This document shows positions 54,733-63,188 of a stretch of DNA of 64,000 nt, in pieces (within the stretch, counting starts at the first letter, position 1; every line of letters starts with the position of its first letter). The position numbers and the translations under genes were made by a program. Source of the DNA: JBCBDX01 sp038529265 (GTDB taxonomy: Bacteria; Pseudomonadota; Alphaproteobacteria; Rhizobiales; Rhizobiaceae); contig JBCBDX010000006.1 in NCBI GenBank assembly GCA_038529265.1, positions 62,001 to 126,000 on the forward strand. The letters run 5' to 3'. Under the pieces are notes generated by a model. That model did not search any database. It saw only the letters and a list, made by a program, of their open reading frames with translations, and was not told the origin of the DNA.

Positions 54733-55254
54733 CTAGTGGAGACTGGCGGCACCGCGATCCACGATGGCTTCTTGGTCAAGTTCACTCATCATCGACTGCG
54801 GGAACGGCATCAGACTTTTACCGCCAGCCTTCAAAGGCGCTGCATATTGACCGGCTGCACCGATGAGTTGCGAAGCCAGCGCCGGACAGGTCAAATGGCT
54901 TGCACATTTCCAACTCACACGGTCTTGTCCATTGTGAATGCCGGAAATGAGGCCAAGAATGAGGAATTCATCGCGGCACAAATGACGTGACTTGGGCTTC
55001 ATGAAACGCATTGGGCAGTTCGCACAAGCATCAAGCTGCGCAACCATCGTGTGCAGCCCTTCCATGGCAAGCCGTGAAAGCCCTTCGCCCAAAGCGTTGC
55101 GGTGATTGATCCAAACCAGACTGAATTGGGTTTCATCATTATCAAGCAGTCCAAGCAGCCAATGGCGATAGGCATCAACCGCCAACTGCTCCGGCTGACC
55201 TTTGAGGTAAAGTCCTGCCGGGCACTCAGAATTTTGTTCGTCAAAGCTGCTCAT
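54733..55254 (-). CDS. Unknown Cys-containing protein in the iron-storage cluster
   Basis: A 173-residue protein of unknown family. The middle has a Cys cluster: C76-x2-C79 (CANCP), then C93 (HLCRDEF), C116 (WKCASHL) and C122 (TCPALA). Together these could bind a metal or Fe-S centre. It lies immediately upstream of bfd and reads in the same direction, suggesting a role in iron homeostasis. No membrane segment is seen. Confidence 0.68.
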   Translation of the reverse strand: MSSFDEQNSECPAGLYLKGQPEQLAVDAYRHWLLGLLDNDETQFSLVWINHRNALGEGLSRLAMEGLHTMVAQLDACANCPMRFMKPKSRHLCRDEFLILGLISGIHNGQDRVSWKCASHLTCPALASQLIGAAGQYAAPLKAGGKSLMPFPQSMMSELDQEAIVDRGAASLH

Positions 55255-55427
55255 GATCAGCGCCTGGATTAAAGTAGACTAAATTTGTAAGGATTAAATG
55301 GATTTGTCAATTGAAATTTACGCTGAAGACAGTCACATTTGATTGCTTGTGATCACGCCTCCATGACAGTGCGGCGAGGCGCAGCCGATCATGTTGACGC
55401 GCCACACAAACGCGGCATGATCGACAA

Positions 55428-56291
55428 ATGACGCAGCAACGCGACACGATCATGGACCGGATCGGTCACTGGATGGCAACGCGGCTGGAGGCCGAGACCT
55501 CGGGCTATAAACCCTATACGCCCTCTGATCCGCAAACGCTCTACCGCACACTTCAGCCCGGCGATGTGCTGCTGGTGGAGGGCAACCGTAAGGTCTCTGC
55601 CGCCATCAAATATCTGACGCAAAGCACGTGGAGCCACGCCGCGCTTTATGTGGGCGATGAGCTGGATGAGATTGATAAGGACGGCCACGCCAAGCGCCTG
55701 ATCGAGGTCAATCTCGGCACCGGCTGCACCGCCGAGCCGTTGGAAAAATACGAGACCTACAACACGCGCATCTGCCGCCCGAAAGGCCTGACGCCCGAAG
55801 ATCAGCGCAAGGTGATCGCCTATGCCAAAAGCCAGATCGGCATCAAATATGACAACAAGAACATCTTTGACATGCTGCGCTATTTCTTCCCCACGCCACC
55901 CGTGCCGGTGCGCTGGCGCCGCCGCATGATCCAGTTCGGTTCGGGCGACCCCACCCGCGCGATCTGTTCGACCATGATCGCCAAAGCCTTCCAAACCGTG
56001 CGCTATCCCATATTGCCGGAGATCACCCGGGCGCCGGGCCGTACACGCGCGGTCTCAAATTATTCACGCCGCGAGATTTTGCACATCAGACACTTTTCGC
56101 TTTTCACACCGCGCGATTTTGACCTGTCGCCCTATTTCGAGATCGTCAAACCCACGCTCGCCTATGGCTTTGATTATAAAAAACTGGTCTGGGCCAAACA
56201 CCAGCCCAACGCCCCAAGCGACGCCGTGCCAGAGCTTCTGACGCCAGAGGCCGAGCCGGTGGGGCTGAAGGATGAAATTGGCAACTCATGA
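55428..56291 (+). CDS. YiiX-like permuted NlpC/P60 papain-like hydrolase
   Basis: A 287-residue protein of the permuted papain-like (YiiX/YebB) family. The first catalytic half has LQPGDVLLVEGNRKVS and the His in WSHAALYVG (His70); the second has the Cys in AICSTMIAKAF (Cys180). No clear signal peptide is seen, so the location is uncertain. It probably acts on amide bonds in cell wall or lipid-linked substrates. GC is visibly higher than in the flanking genes. Confidence 0.75.
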   Translation: MTQQRDTIMDRIGHWMATRLEAETSGYKPYTPSDPQTLYRTLQPGDVLLVEGNRKVSAAIKYLTQSTWSHAALYVGDELDEIDKDGHAKRLIEVNLGTGCTAEPLEKYETYNTRICRPKGLTPEDQRKVIAYAKSQIGIKYDNKNIFDMLRYFFPTPPVPVRWRRRMIQFGSGDPTRAICSTMIAKAFQTVRYPILPEITRAPGRTRAVSNYSRREILHIRHFSLFTPRDFDLSPYFEIVKPTLAYGFDYKKLVWAKHQPNAPSDAVPELLTPEAEPVGLKDEIGNS

Positions 56292-56309
56292 AGGTCCGAT
56301 TTGGCTAAG

Positions 56310-59300
56310 TTACACCGTAACTTGCAGGACGCCACCATTCGCAATCCCTCGACGTGTCATGGCTTGCTCAATGACGGAGATAGTGCTCAGCGCGCACACC
56401 GGCGGCGAATAAAGGAAGCCCTGAAACTCGTGGCAGTTCAGTTCCCTGAGCTGGTTCAGCTGGGACTCGCGCTCGACACCTTCAGCGATAACGTTCAGTC
56501 CCAAGCTTCGACCTAGATCAATTATAGCACCGGTAATGCGTTGATCGTTTTCGTTTTCATCAATTTCCGTGACAAATGCACGGTCGATCTTCAGTCGATC
56601 CAGCGGGAATTTTTGCAGATAGCTCAGCGATGAGTAGCCAGTACCGAAATCGTCGACGGCTACATCGATCCCGATGTTGCGCAATGCCGTCAATACCTGG
56701 ATCGCCACATCGGAATCACGAACCAGAGTTCCCTCTGTAATTTCGATTTCCAATCGTTGGGGATCTAACTGCGCATCTTCCAAGGCGCGTTTGATTTCCG
56801 AAATCAGATCCTGGCCAAAAAACTGCTGAGGCGAAACATTGACGCATATCTTCAGCTCATCGCCCAAAACTGTAGGCCAGTTGCTGGCAGTCTTGAGTGC
56901 ATCGCGCATCACCAGATTGCCGAGTTGAGTTATCATCCCGGTATCTTCTGCAATACGAATAAACTCCGCTGGCGACACCTCTCCCAGTTCATGATGTCGC
57001 CAGCGCAACAGGGCCTCAAAACCGGTGACCTTGCCGGTCGCTATTTCAACTTGTGGCTGGTAGACTGTGTAAAACTCGTTGTTTGCGATGCCGCTTTTCA
57101 TATCAATTTCAAGTTGACTGCGGCGCAATAGCTTGGCCTGCATTTCCGGCCCAAACTTAACCCAATGCTTGGTCTCTTTGTTTTTTGCCTCGTAAAGGGC
57201 CAAGTCTGAGAAACGCATAAGTTCGCCAAGCTCTTGGGAATCTTTTGGATAAAGCGACATGCCGATAGATGCGCTCACAGCTACCCTCAGTCCATTGATT
57301 TCCGCTGTTGCCCGTACCGACTTCAATAACGCGGAACACTGTTCATCGAGTGATGCTTCTGCTTCATCGTCGATTGGCAATGCCACCACAAACTCATCTC
57401 CGCCAAGGCGCGAAACAACGGCAGCACCATCTGAGAAAAACTCTTTGATGCGATCGGCTACTATGCACAATAACTGGTCCCCGACTTGATGGCCGAAACT
57501 GTCATTGACGGCCTTGAAGCCATTGAGATCCATGCTGAAGATGGCCAGATAGGCCTTTGGCTCACCAACATCAGATGAAACCAGTTTGGAAACTTCGTCG
57601 TAAAACGCGTATCGGTTGAGCAATCCGGTGAGCGTATCATGAAGGGCGAGATAACGTATTTCGTTTTCAGCCTGTATCTTCGCAGTTATGTCGAGTGAGC
57701 GTCCGCGATAGCCTTTGAAATCCCCGTCCTTGTCAAAGCGCGGGACTGCGGAGACCGAAAATGTGCGTTCTTTACCATCCAACCCTGTTACGCGGAAAAC
57801 CTCGTCATCGAAAATCTCTCTTGCCTCTAGCGTCTCGGCATGGTCATCGATTGGTGTGCTGACTGCCTGCAGAAAGCTGAGATATGGTCTGCCAATTATG
57901 TGAGAAACCTTGTCGCCAAATACTTTGTGAAACTTGCGCGAAAGAAAGCTGATGTTCAAATCGCTATCCGTTTCCCATAGCCAATCAGTGCCTACACGTT
58001 CATAATCGTCAAACTGCTGCGTCTTTTCAGCAAGCTGCTCCTTGGCTTGTTTGTTCGCCGTGAGCATTTGCCCAACAACCGCCACATCCTGCTCGACCAA
58101 GTCCCCCTGATTTTCCGCAATAAGTTCCTCAACTGCACCACCGTACGGTGTTGTGTCAGTCGATTCCTCAAGCGCAGTATTCAATTCGCCAATACCGAAG
58201 GATGAATTGTGCTCGGAAAAATTAAGCCCCAATAGTTCATCTCGCTTGGAAACACGCATTCCAAAGCAGCGGTCCAGAAATTTGGCGGCAACGAATGTTA
58301 CACAAAACGCCCAGATTGCTGCAAGGCTTGCGCCCAAAGTTTGTATCATCGCCTGTTCCAGGCGCGAGCCAATCAAATGATCTGACGCGACGAAAAAAGC
58401 GAGCATGATTGTGCCCATGAAGCCGCCAAGTCCGTGCACAGCAATAACATCAACCGGATCATCGATTTTTACAACTCTTGCGAGAAAGTCTGCGCCCAAG
58501 ATCGCGGTGCATCCACCTGCCAGGCCGATCAATAGGGCGCCGTAAAAGTCGACAAAGGCGCAACCGGCGGTGATCGCCACAAGCCCGCCCAAAATACCGG
58601 TCGATGTTGTTCTGGGATGTGTAGCACGTGGATTTCGAATCAGATCAATTGCCAGCGCCGCCGCGCCGCCAAAACACATCGCGACGACCGTATTGAGGAC
58701 AATTTGCGCAAAGTTGGCAGTGCCGGGTTCCGCTGTTCCGGCATTGAATCCGATCCAGCTTATGGCCAGAACAAGCACACCAATGAGCGAGAATATGCTT
58801 GAATGTCCGGGCAGGTCGACAAGTTGGCCATCCTCATCATAACGCCCGATTCGCGGACCCAGCACCAGACATGCGCCTAGTGCTGCTGCGCCGCCGACGA
58901 TGTGAACAACCGATCCGCCCGCATAATCCAGAAATCCCATATCTGTAAGGAAACTCGGATTGTCCGGCACAATGTGATTGCCCCACACGAGGTGGCCAAA
59001 AACCGGATAGGTCAACGCGGCCATTAGTACCGTCAAAATGATATAGGCACGAAACTTCAAACGCTCAGCCAGTGCGCCGGACATGATTGTCGCCGCCGCG
59101 GCGCAAAATCCGAACTGATAAATGAGTTTTTGCTGTTCGGTCGGGTCCGCAAAACTGACTCCACCAAATCCGAATAAGCCGGTTGCGCCAACGCCGAACA
59201 TTAAAAGACAGCCAAACGTCAGAAAAATGCAACCCGATACTACAAGGTCGGTTACATTTTTTTGAGCGACATGAATAGTATTCTTGGATCGAACCGAACC

Positions 59301-59450
59301 CGCTTCAAGCAACAGAAAACCGCCTTGCATGAGCATAACCAAAACGGTGGCAACAATGGTCCATATTGCAATGTCTGCGTTCGACTCATTGATCAGATAC
59401 TGAAGATACTGGCCATCTTGGGCGATGGGACCACGCAATTCATCCACCAT
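56310..59450 (-). CDS. Ammonium transporter fused to PAS-GGDEF-EAL (c-di-GMP) domains
   Basis: A 1046-residue fusion. Residues about 25-410 form an Amt channel with about 11 membrane helices; the conserved Asp and His are in DYAGGSVVHI (about 175-183) and the second pore His in VHGLGG near 347. A coiled linker and PAS domain (about 485-600) follow, then a GGDEF domain with intact RLGGDEF near 680, and an EAL domain with EALLRW near 812 and DDFGTGY near 950. It can sense or move ammonium and may couple it to c-di-GMP synthesis or breakdown. The ATG at 59450 follows GAGGA; 59480 is an alternative. Confidence 0.92.
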   Translation of the reverse strand: MVDELRGPIAQDGQYLQYLINESNADIAIWTIVATVLVMLMQGGFLLLEAGSVRSKNTIHVAQKNVTDLVVSGCIFLTFGCLLMFGVGATGLFGFGGVSFADPTEQQKLIYQFGFCAAAATIMSGALAERLKFRAYIILTVLMAALTYPVFGHLVWGNHIVPDNPSFLTDMGFLDYAGGSVVHIVGGAAALGACLVLGPRIGRYDEDGQLVDLPGHSSIFSLIGVLVLAISWIGFNAGTAEPGTANFAQIVLNTVVAMCFGGAAALAIDLIRNPRATHPRTTSTGILGGLVAITAGCAFVDFYGALLIGLAGGCTAILGADFLARVVKIDDPVDVIAVHGLGGFMGTIMLAFFVASDHLIGSRLEQAMIQTLGASLAAIWAFCVTFVAAKFLDRCFGMRVSKRDELLGLNFSEHNSSFGIGELNTALEESTDTTPYGGAVEELIAENQGDLVEQDVAVVGQMLTANKQAKEQLAEKTQQFDDYERVGTDWLWETDSDLNISFLSRKFHKVFGDKVSHIIGRPYLSFLQAVSTPIDDHAETLEAREIFDDEVFRVTGLDGKERTFSVSAVPRFDKDGDFKGYRGRSLDITAKIQAENEIRYLALHDTLTGLLNRYAFYDEVSKLVSSDVGEPKAYLAIFSMDLNGFKAVNDSFGHQVGDQLLCIVADRIKEFFSDGAAVVSRLGGDEFVVALPIDDEAEASLDEQCSALLKSVRATAEINGLRVAVSASIGMSLYPKDSQELGELMRFSDLALYEAKNKETKHWVKFGPEMQAKLLRRSQLEIDMKSGIANNEFYTVYQPQVEIATGKVTGFEALLRWRHHELGEVSPAEFIRIAEDTGMITQLGNLVMRDALKTASNWPTVLGDELKICVNVSPQQFFGQDLISEIKRALEDAQLDPQRLEIEITEGTLVRDSDVAIQVLTALRNIGIDVAVDDFGTGYSSLSYLQKFPLDRLKIDRAFVTEIDENENDQRITGAIIDLGRSLGLNVIAEGVERESQLNQLRELNCHEFQGFLYSPPVCALSTISVIEQAMTRRGIANGGVLQVTV

Positions 59451-59589
59451 ATATATAATCCTCGATCCCCGAATGAGCATTTATACTACTTTTAGGTGTT
59501 AAAAAATCTCTACTCACGCTGGTTTGTAGTTGAAGAAAACGCCAAAATCTCCGCTTTCGGTTGCCGCAATTCCCGCCTATATGCGGGGC

Positions 59590-61398
59590 ATGTCTGAAAC
59601 ACCGCTTTCCAACATCCGCAATTTTTCCATCGTCGCCCATATCGACCATGGCAAATCCACGCTCGCCGACCGGCTGATCCAGATGACCGGCTCTTTGGAA
59701 GAGCGCGAGATGAAGGATCAGGTGCTTGACGCGATGGACATTGAGCGCGAGCGTGGCATCACCATCAAGGCCAACACGGTGCGCCTTGAGTACGACGCGC
59801 AAGACGGCCAGCACTATGTGCTGAACCTGATCGACACGCCCGGCCATGTGGATTTTGCCTACGAGGTTTCGCGCTCGCTCGCCGCATGTGAAGGTTCGCT
59901 TCTTGTGGTCGATGCGTCGCAAGGCGTGGAGGCGCAAACCCTCGCCAACGTCTATCAGGCGATCGACAATGACCATGAGATCGTGCCCGTTCTAAACAAG
60001 GTGGACTTGCCCGCCGCCGACATTGAGCGCGTCTCCGAACAGATCGAGGAAGTGATCGGGATCGACGCCACCGAGGCGGTGCAGATTTCCGCCAAAACCG
60101 GCCTTGGCGTCGAAAACGTTCTGGAAGCCATCGTCGAGCGGCTGCCCGCGCCGTCAGAAGGCGACCGCACCGCGCCGCTCAAAGCGCTGCTGGTCGACAG
60201 CTGGTATGACGCCTATCTCGGCGTCGTCGTGCTGGTGCGTATCATTGATGGCACCATGGAGCGCGGGCAGACCATCCGCATGATGGGCACGGGCGCCAAA
60301 TACCCGGTCGACCGCGTTGGCGTGCTCACGCCCAAGCTGATCACCGTGCCGGAACTCGGCCCCGGCGAACTCGGCGTTTTCACCGCCTCCATCAAGGAGG
60401 TGGCCGACACGCGCGTCGGCGACACGATCACCGAAGACAAAAAGCCGACCGCCGACATGCTGCCGGGCTTCAAGCCGGCCCAGCCGGTGGTGTTCTGTGG
60501 CCTGTTCCCGGTCGATGCCGACGACTTTGAGGATCTGCGCTCGGCCATGGGCAAGCTGCGCCTTAATGATGCGAGCTTTTCCTTTGAGATGGAAACCAGC
60601 GCCGCGCTCGGCTTCGGCTTCCGCTGCGGGTTCTTGGGTCTGTTGCATCTGGAGATCATTCAGGAGCGCCTAAGCCGCGAGTTCAATCTGGAGCTCATCG
60701 CCACCGCGCCGTCCGTCGTCTACAAGATGAACCTGACCGACGGCACGTCGATTGACATGCACAATCCGGCAGACATGCCCGACGTCGTTAAAATCCGCGA
60801 CATTGAGGAGCCATGGATCAAGGCGTCCATCATGACGCCGGATGATTATCTGGGCGCGATTTTGCAGCTGTGCCAAGAGCGCCGCGGCATCCAGACGGGG
60901 CTGTCCTATGTCGGCACCCGCGCGCTGGTGGAATATGAACTACCGCTCAACGAGGTTGTGTTTGATTTCTACGACCGGCTGAAATCGATCTCCAAGGGCT
61001 ATGCGTCCTTTGATTATCAGATCGCCGACTATCGCGAGGGCGACCTCGTTAAGATGAGCATCCTCGTCAATGAGGAGCCGGTCGATGCGCTCTCCATTTT
61101 GGTGCACCGCTCAGCGGCGGAAAAGCGCGGGCGGCAAATGTGCGAAAAGCTGAAAGATCTGATCCCGCGCCACATGTTCAAAATCCCGATCCAGGCGGCC
61201 ATTGGCGGCAAGGTGATCGCGCGCGAAACCATCTCGGCGATGCGCAAGGATGTGACGGCCAAATGTTATGGCGGCGATGCCACGCGTAAACGCAAGCTCC
61301 TCGACAAGCAAAAAGAGGGCAAAAAGAAAATGCGCCAGTTCGGCCGCGTGGAAATCCCGCAGGAAGCGTTTATTCAGGTGCTGAAGGTGGATGGGTAG
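59590..61398 (+). CDS. lepA: Elongation factor 4 (LepA)
   Basis: A 602-residue translational GTPase that back-translocates ribosomes or helps 30S assembly. The P-loop is AHIDHGKST at 16-24, DTPGHVDF (G3) and NKVD (G4) follow, and the LepA-specific C-terminal domain ends KRKLLDKQKEGKKKMRQFG. The ATG at 59590 gives the standard N-terminus; the upstream extension to 59530 is not LepA-like. The stop lies 14 bp from the convergent reverse transcriptase gene. Confidence 0.97.
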   Translation: MSETPLSNIRNFSIVAHIDHGKSTLADRLIQMTGSLEEREMKDQVLDAMDIERERGITIKANTVRLEYDAQDGQHYVLNLIDTPGHVDFAYEVSRSLAACEGSLLVVDASQGVEAQTLANVYQAIDNDHEIVPVLNKVDLPAADIERVSEQIEEVIGIDATEAVQISAKTGLGVENVLEAIVERLPAPSEGDRTAPLKALLVDSWYDAYLGVVVLVRIIDGTMERGQTIRMMGTGAKYPVDRVGVLTPKLITVPELGPGELGVFTASIKEVADTRVGDTITEDKKPTADMLPGFKPAQPVVFCGLFPVDADDFEDLRSAMGKLRLNDASFSFEMETSAALGFGFRCGFLGLLHLEIIQERLSREFNLELIATAPSVVYKMNLTDGTSIDMHNPADMPDVVKIRDIEEPWIKASIMTPDDYLGAILQLCQERRGIQTGLSYVGTRALVEYELPLNEVVFDFYDRLKSISKGYASFDYQIADYREGDLVKMSILVNEEPVDALSILVHRSAAEKRGRQMCEKLKDLIPRHMFKIPIQAAIGGKVIARETISAMRKDVTAKCYGGDATRKRKLLDKQKEGKKKMRQFGRVEIPQEAFIQVLKVDG

Positions 61399-61412
61399 TT
61401 CGTACCGTTTGT

Positions 61413-62774
61413 CTAACCGCAGTTTTGGTGGTTCGACTTACGTCCTTCTCGTCTTGCTTTATCTTTAAGGAACTGCTCCTTCGCGCTCGGCAGTCCTAAA
61501 GTTCTGGCCGCTTGCTTCGCATCAACTTTTGTCGTCCACCTTTGGACGGTATGCACGTAGTTGGCGACAACACGTGATACGTGGTTATCCAGAACTTCAA
61601 ATTCGCGCGCATCGGTGCAGAAGGCGAACGATTTCTGCCAGCCGTAAAGTTGGTCACCCACCTTTTTCAAAACAAGACTCTGCGATAGATTATGATCTAA
61701 GGGCTTTCCTTCTTGAAGGTATGCCTTGATCGCATCTCTCGACCTATCCAGAAGTTTAGAAAACTCTTTCTTCTTGCTATCGACGGAATTTTTGCTGGGC
61801 ACGCAACGCTTCGGTTGAAGCGTGCATCCAAGAAAATTGAACGACTGACCACATAGACCTGCATCTGCTTTACCGGTTGCCTTGTCCGGCGGGTAAAGTG
61901 CAAATCCTAAATCGCCCAGTCTGCTCGTCGCTAAGTTCACCGCTTGATCGAGACCGGCCTTATCGGGCGACAGGACCACCAAATCATCAATGTAGCGAAC
62001 GGCTTTGACTCCCATACTGTTCAGTTCATGATCGAAGTCGTAGAGGAGCGCGTTGCCCGCAAACGCCGACAAGGAGCCGCCTTGAGCTACACCGAGGCCC
62101 TTTTGCGGAAAGAGTCGTGCATAGTTTTCTAGTTCGTCCTCGTTGCTGAGTTCGATGTGCAATGCGTCCTGAAACAAGTCGCAAAACCGGCCATCGTCTG
62201 TTTCTTTTCTGATGATTTCAACAACCATTTTAGTGGGAATTGCGGTGAAGAACGCCTTGATATCGGACTGAAAGAAGTGCGTTGCACCCTGCTCCATTGC
62301 TTGCAAACACAGTTTCAATGCGGGTTCAACACCGCCATATGGACGCAGCAATCCTCCCACACCATACGGAGATCGATTGATTTTGTTTATGGAGCCAAGG
62401 CGATCATCATACACCAACGCCACCTTGCTGTTTGGGTCCCTAGGATCAATGATCCTGCGCGGCTGAAGAACCTGAAGAATTGCTCGCTGCAGAACCCGAT
62501 CTTCCATTTTGGCAATGGCGATTGGACGGGGGTCCTTCCCTTTCTTCTCACGAGCTTTCTTGTCCTTCAGTGCACCGTGAACAGGGCTGAAAACATATCT
62601 ATCCTCTCGGAGTTGGGCACCCATCCTTTTCAAGTGGGTTTGGTGCTTGTTTTCAAACTCGGAAGCTTCGCCGCGAATTTCTGGTCGTGGAGATTTTAGG
62701 GCGCTCTTTTTCACATGGCGCCACGCTGAAAAAAGATTGGCCTCGGCCCTAACGGACTCATATAATGACTTCAC
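61413..62774 (-). CDS. Stand-alone reverse transcriptase, probable defence type (DRT/retron-like)
   Basis: A 453-residue reverse transcriptase. Motifs: RPIAIAKMEDRVLQRAIL (about 83-100), FQSDIKAFF with Asp171, AQGGSLSAFAGNALLYDFD (230-248; the usual SP is SA), YIDD at 261-264, PPDKATG (295-301) and FNFLG (312-316). The C-terminal part with LYGWQKSFAFCTDAREF (377-393) resembles thumb segments of solitary antiphage reverse transcriptases. I see no maturase, endonuclease, retron VTG motif or fused effector. It starts at a GTG with GGAGA 10 bp upstream. GC is lower than in lepA, consistent with transfer. Its leader has the repeats and hairpins listed below. Substrate, template and function are inferred. 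Confidence 0.85.
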   Translation of the reverse strand: MKSLYESVRAEANLFSAWRHVKKSALKSPRPEIRGEASEFENKHQTHLKRMGAQLREDRYVFSPVHGALKDKKAREKKGKDPRPIAIAKMEDRVLQRAILQVLQPRRIIDPRDPNSKVALVYDDRLGSINKINRSPYGVGGLLRPYGGVEPALKLCLQAMEQGATHFFQSDIKAFFTAIPTKMVVEIIRKETDDGRFCDLFQDALHIELSNEDELENYARLFPQKGLGVAQGGSLSAFAGNALLYDFDHELNSMGVKAVRYIDDLVVLSPDKAGLDQAVNLATSRLGDLGFALYPPDKATGKADAGLCGQSFNFLGCTLQPKRCVPSKNSVDSKKKEFSKLLDRSRDAIKAYLQEGKPLDHNLSQSLVLKKVGDQLYGWQKSFAFCTDAREFEVLDNHVSRVVANYVHTVQRWTTKVDAKQAARTLGLPSAKEQFLKDKARREGRKSNHQNCG

Positions 62775-62790
62775 GTTTAATCTTTCTCCG

Positions 62791-62804
62791 CTCGGGGACC
62801 TTCC
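62791..62804. repeat. Left arm of a 14-bp inverted repeat bracketing the leader RNA
   Basis: CTCGGGGACCTTCC here is complementary to GGAAGGTCACCGAG at 63132-63145 with one mismatch. It ends 16 bp before the reverse transcriptase start codon, and the RBS begins next to it. Pairing in a long transcript could mask the RBS or close the RNA. Confidence 0.6.
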
Positions 62805-62835
62805 AGAATACCAATCCCGACCGTTGACGTGCTAC

Positions 62836-62953
62836 CCATCCACTGCGCGCGAATATTGTGCGACGACAGACACCTCCGTAGGCAATGCCTCTTTGGCGCG
62901 AACCGACAGGCTTGCGATCAGCATGAAAACTTCATGCATCACGTCGATGGCCC
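62836..62953. repeat. 118-bp direct repeat, copy 1
   Basis: Identical over 118 bp to 63189-63306. It contains the perfect inverted repeat GCATGAA-AAC-TTCATGC (62921-62937). One frame on the minus strand and two on the plus strand lack stop codons over the whole unit. It lies 61 bp from the reverse transcriptase start, inside the candidate RNA. Confidence 0.95.
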
Positions 62954-62971
62954 GACGGGTCGTAGATGCTG

Positions 62972-62997
62972 CGCGTTGCGCAAAATCGCGCAACACG
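62972..62997 (-). other. GC-rich hairpin in the reverse-transcriptase leader
   Basis: CGCGTTGCGC (62972-62981) and GCGCAACACG (62988-62997) form a 10-bp stem with one G-U-type pair and a 6-nt loop. It lies between the promoter and repeat copy 1. No T-tract follows, so it is a structural RNA element rather than a terminator. Confidence 0.7.
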
Positions 62998-63054
62998 GGA
63001 ACCCAGCCTCGTAAGGCCGTGGTGGTTTGGCTTAGACACATTTCTTCGTCTCCG

Positions 63055-63081
63055 ATCGTAGCAGGTTTTTCGACGTGTCAA
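63055..63081 (-). promoter_or_regulatory. Candidate promoter of the reverse-transcriptase leader
   Basis: Minus strand: TTGACA at 63081-63076 and TGCTACGAT (extended -10) ending at 63055, with 15 bp between the hexamers. A perfect -35 and an extended -10 compensate for the short spacing. The start site near 63047 would lie 6 bp before the 69-codon ATG at 63041, which cuts off its RBS. Confidence 0.5.
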
Positions 63082-63131
63082 GTGCTTTCCGCCCGGGCCG
63101 GGGCCGCCGCCTAAAATGTCTATCTGCCACG

Positions 63132-63145
63132 GGAAGGTCACCGAG
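63132..63145. repeat. Right arm of the 14-bp inverted repeat
   Basis: GGAAGGTCACCGAG, complementary with one mismatch to 62791-62804. Two shorter complementary pairs lie next to it (63151-63158 with 62806-62813; 63172-63179 with 62819-62826). Confidence 0.6.
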
Positions 63146-63188
63146 TTTGGTGGTATTCGTAGCTGACAGGCCAACGGTCAGGCTCCAA

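Larger units (their letters stand above)
62775..63145 (-). ncRNA. Candidate structured RNA upstream of the reverse transcriptase
   Basis: The 371-nt interval before the reverse transcriptase has the layout of a template RNA. A 14-nt segment at 63132-63145 is complementary (13 of 14) to 62791-62804, so 5' and 3' ends could pair, as a1/a2 do in retrons. Inside lie a 10-bp GC-rich hairpin (62972-62997), one copy of the 118-bp repeat with its own 7-bp hairpin (62921-62937), and a promoter (63055-63081). A 69-codon frame (62832-63041) could be translated, but its RBS overlaps the expected start site. No RNA family was recognised. Confidence 0.4.

Noticed and set aside
55255..55310. Second Irr box before the Cys-cluster gene
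   Set aside because: TTTAGTC-TAC-TTTAATC keeps only part of the motif and half the symmetry.
61413..62774. Group II intron
   Set aside because: No maturase or endonuclease domain beyond the reverse transcriptase, and no recognisable domain V/VI structure downstream.
61413..63145. Classical retron
   Set aside because: Leader layout is similar, but I did not find the retron VTG motif, a clear branching guanosine or an adjacent effector gene. Kept only as an analogy.
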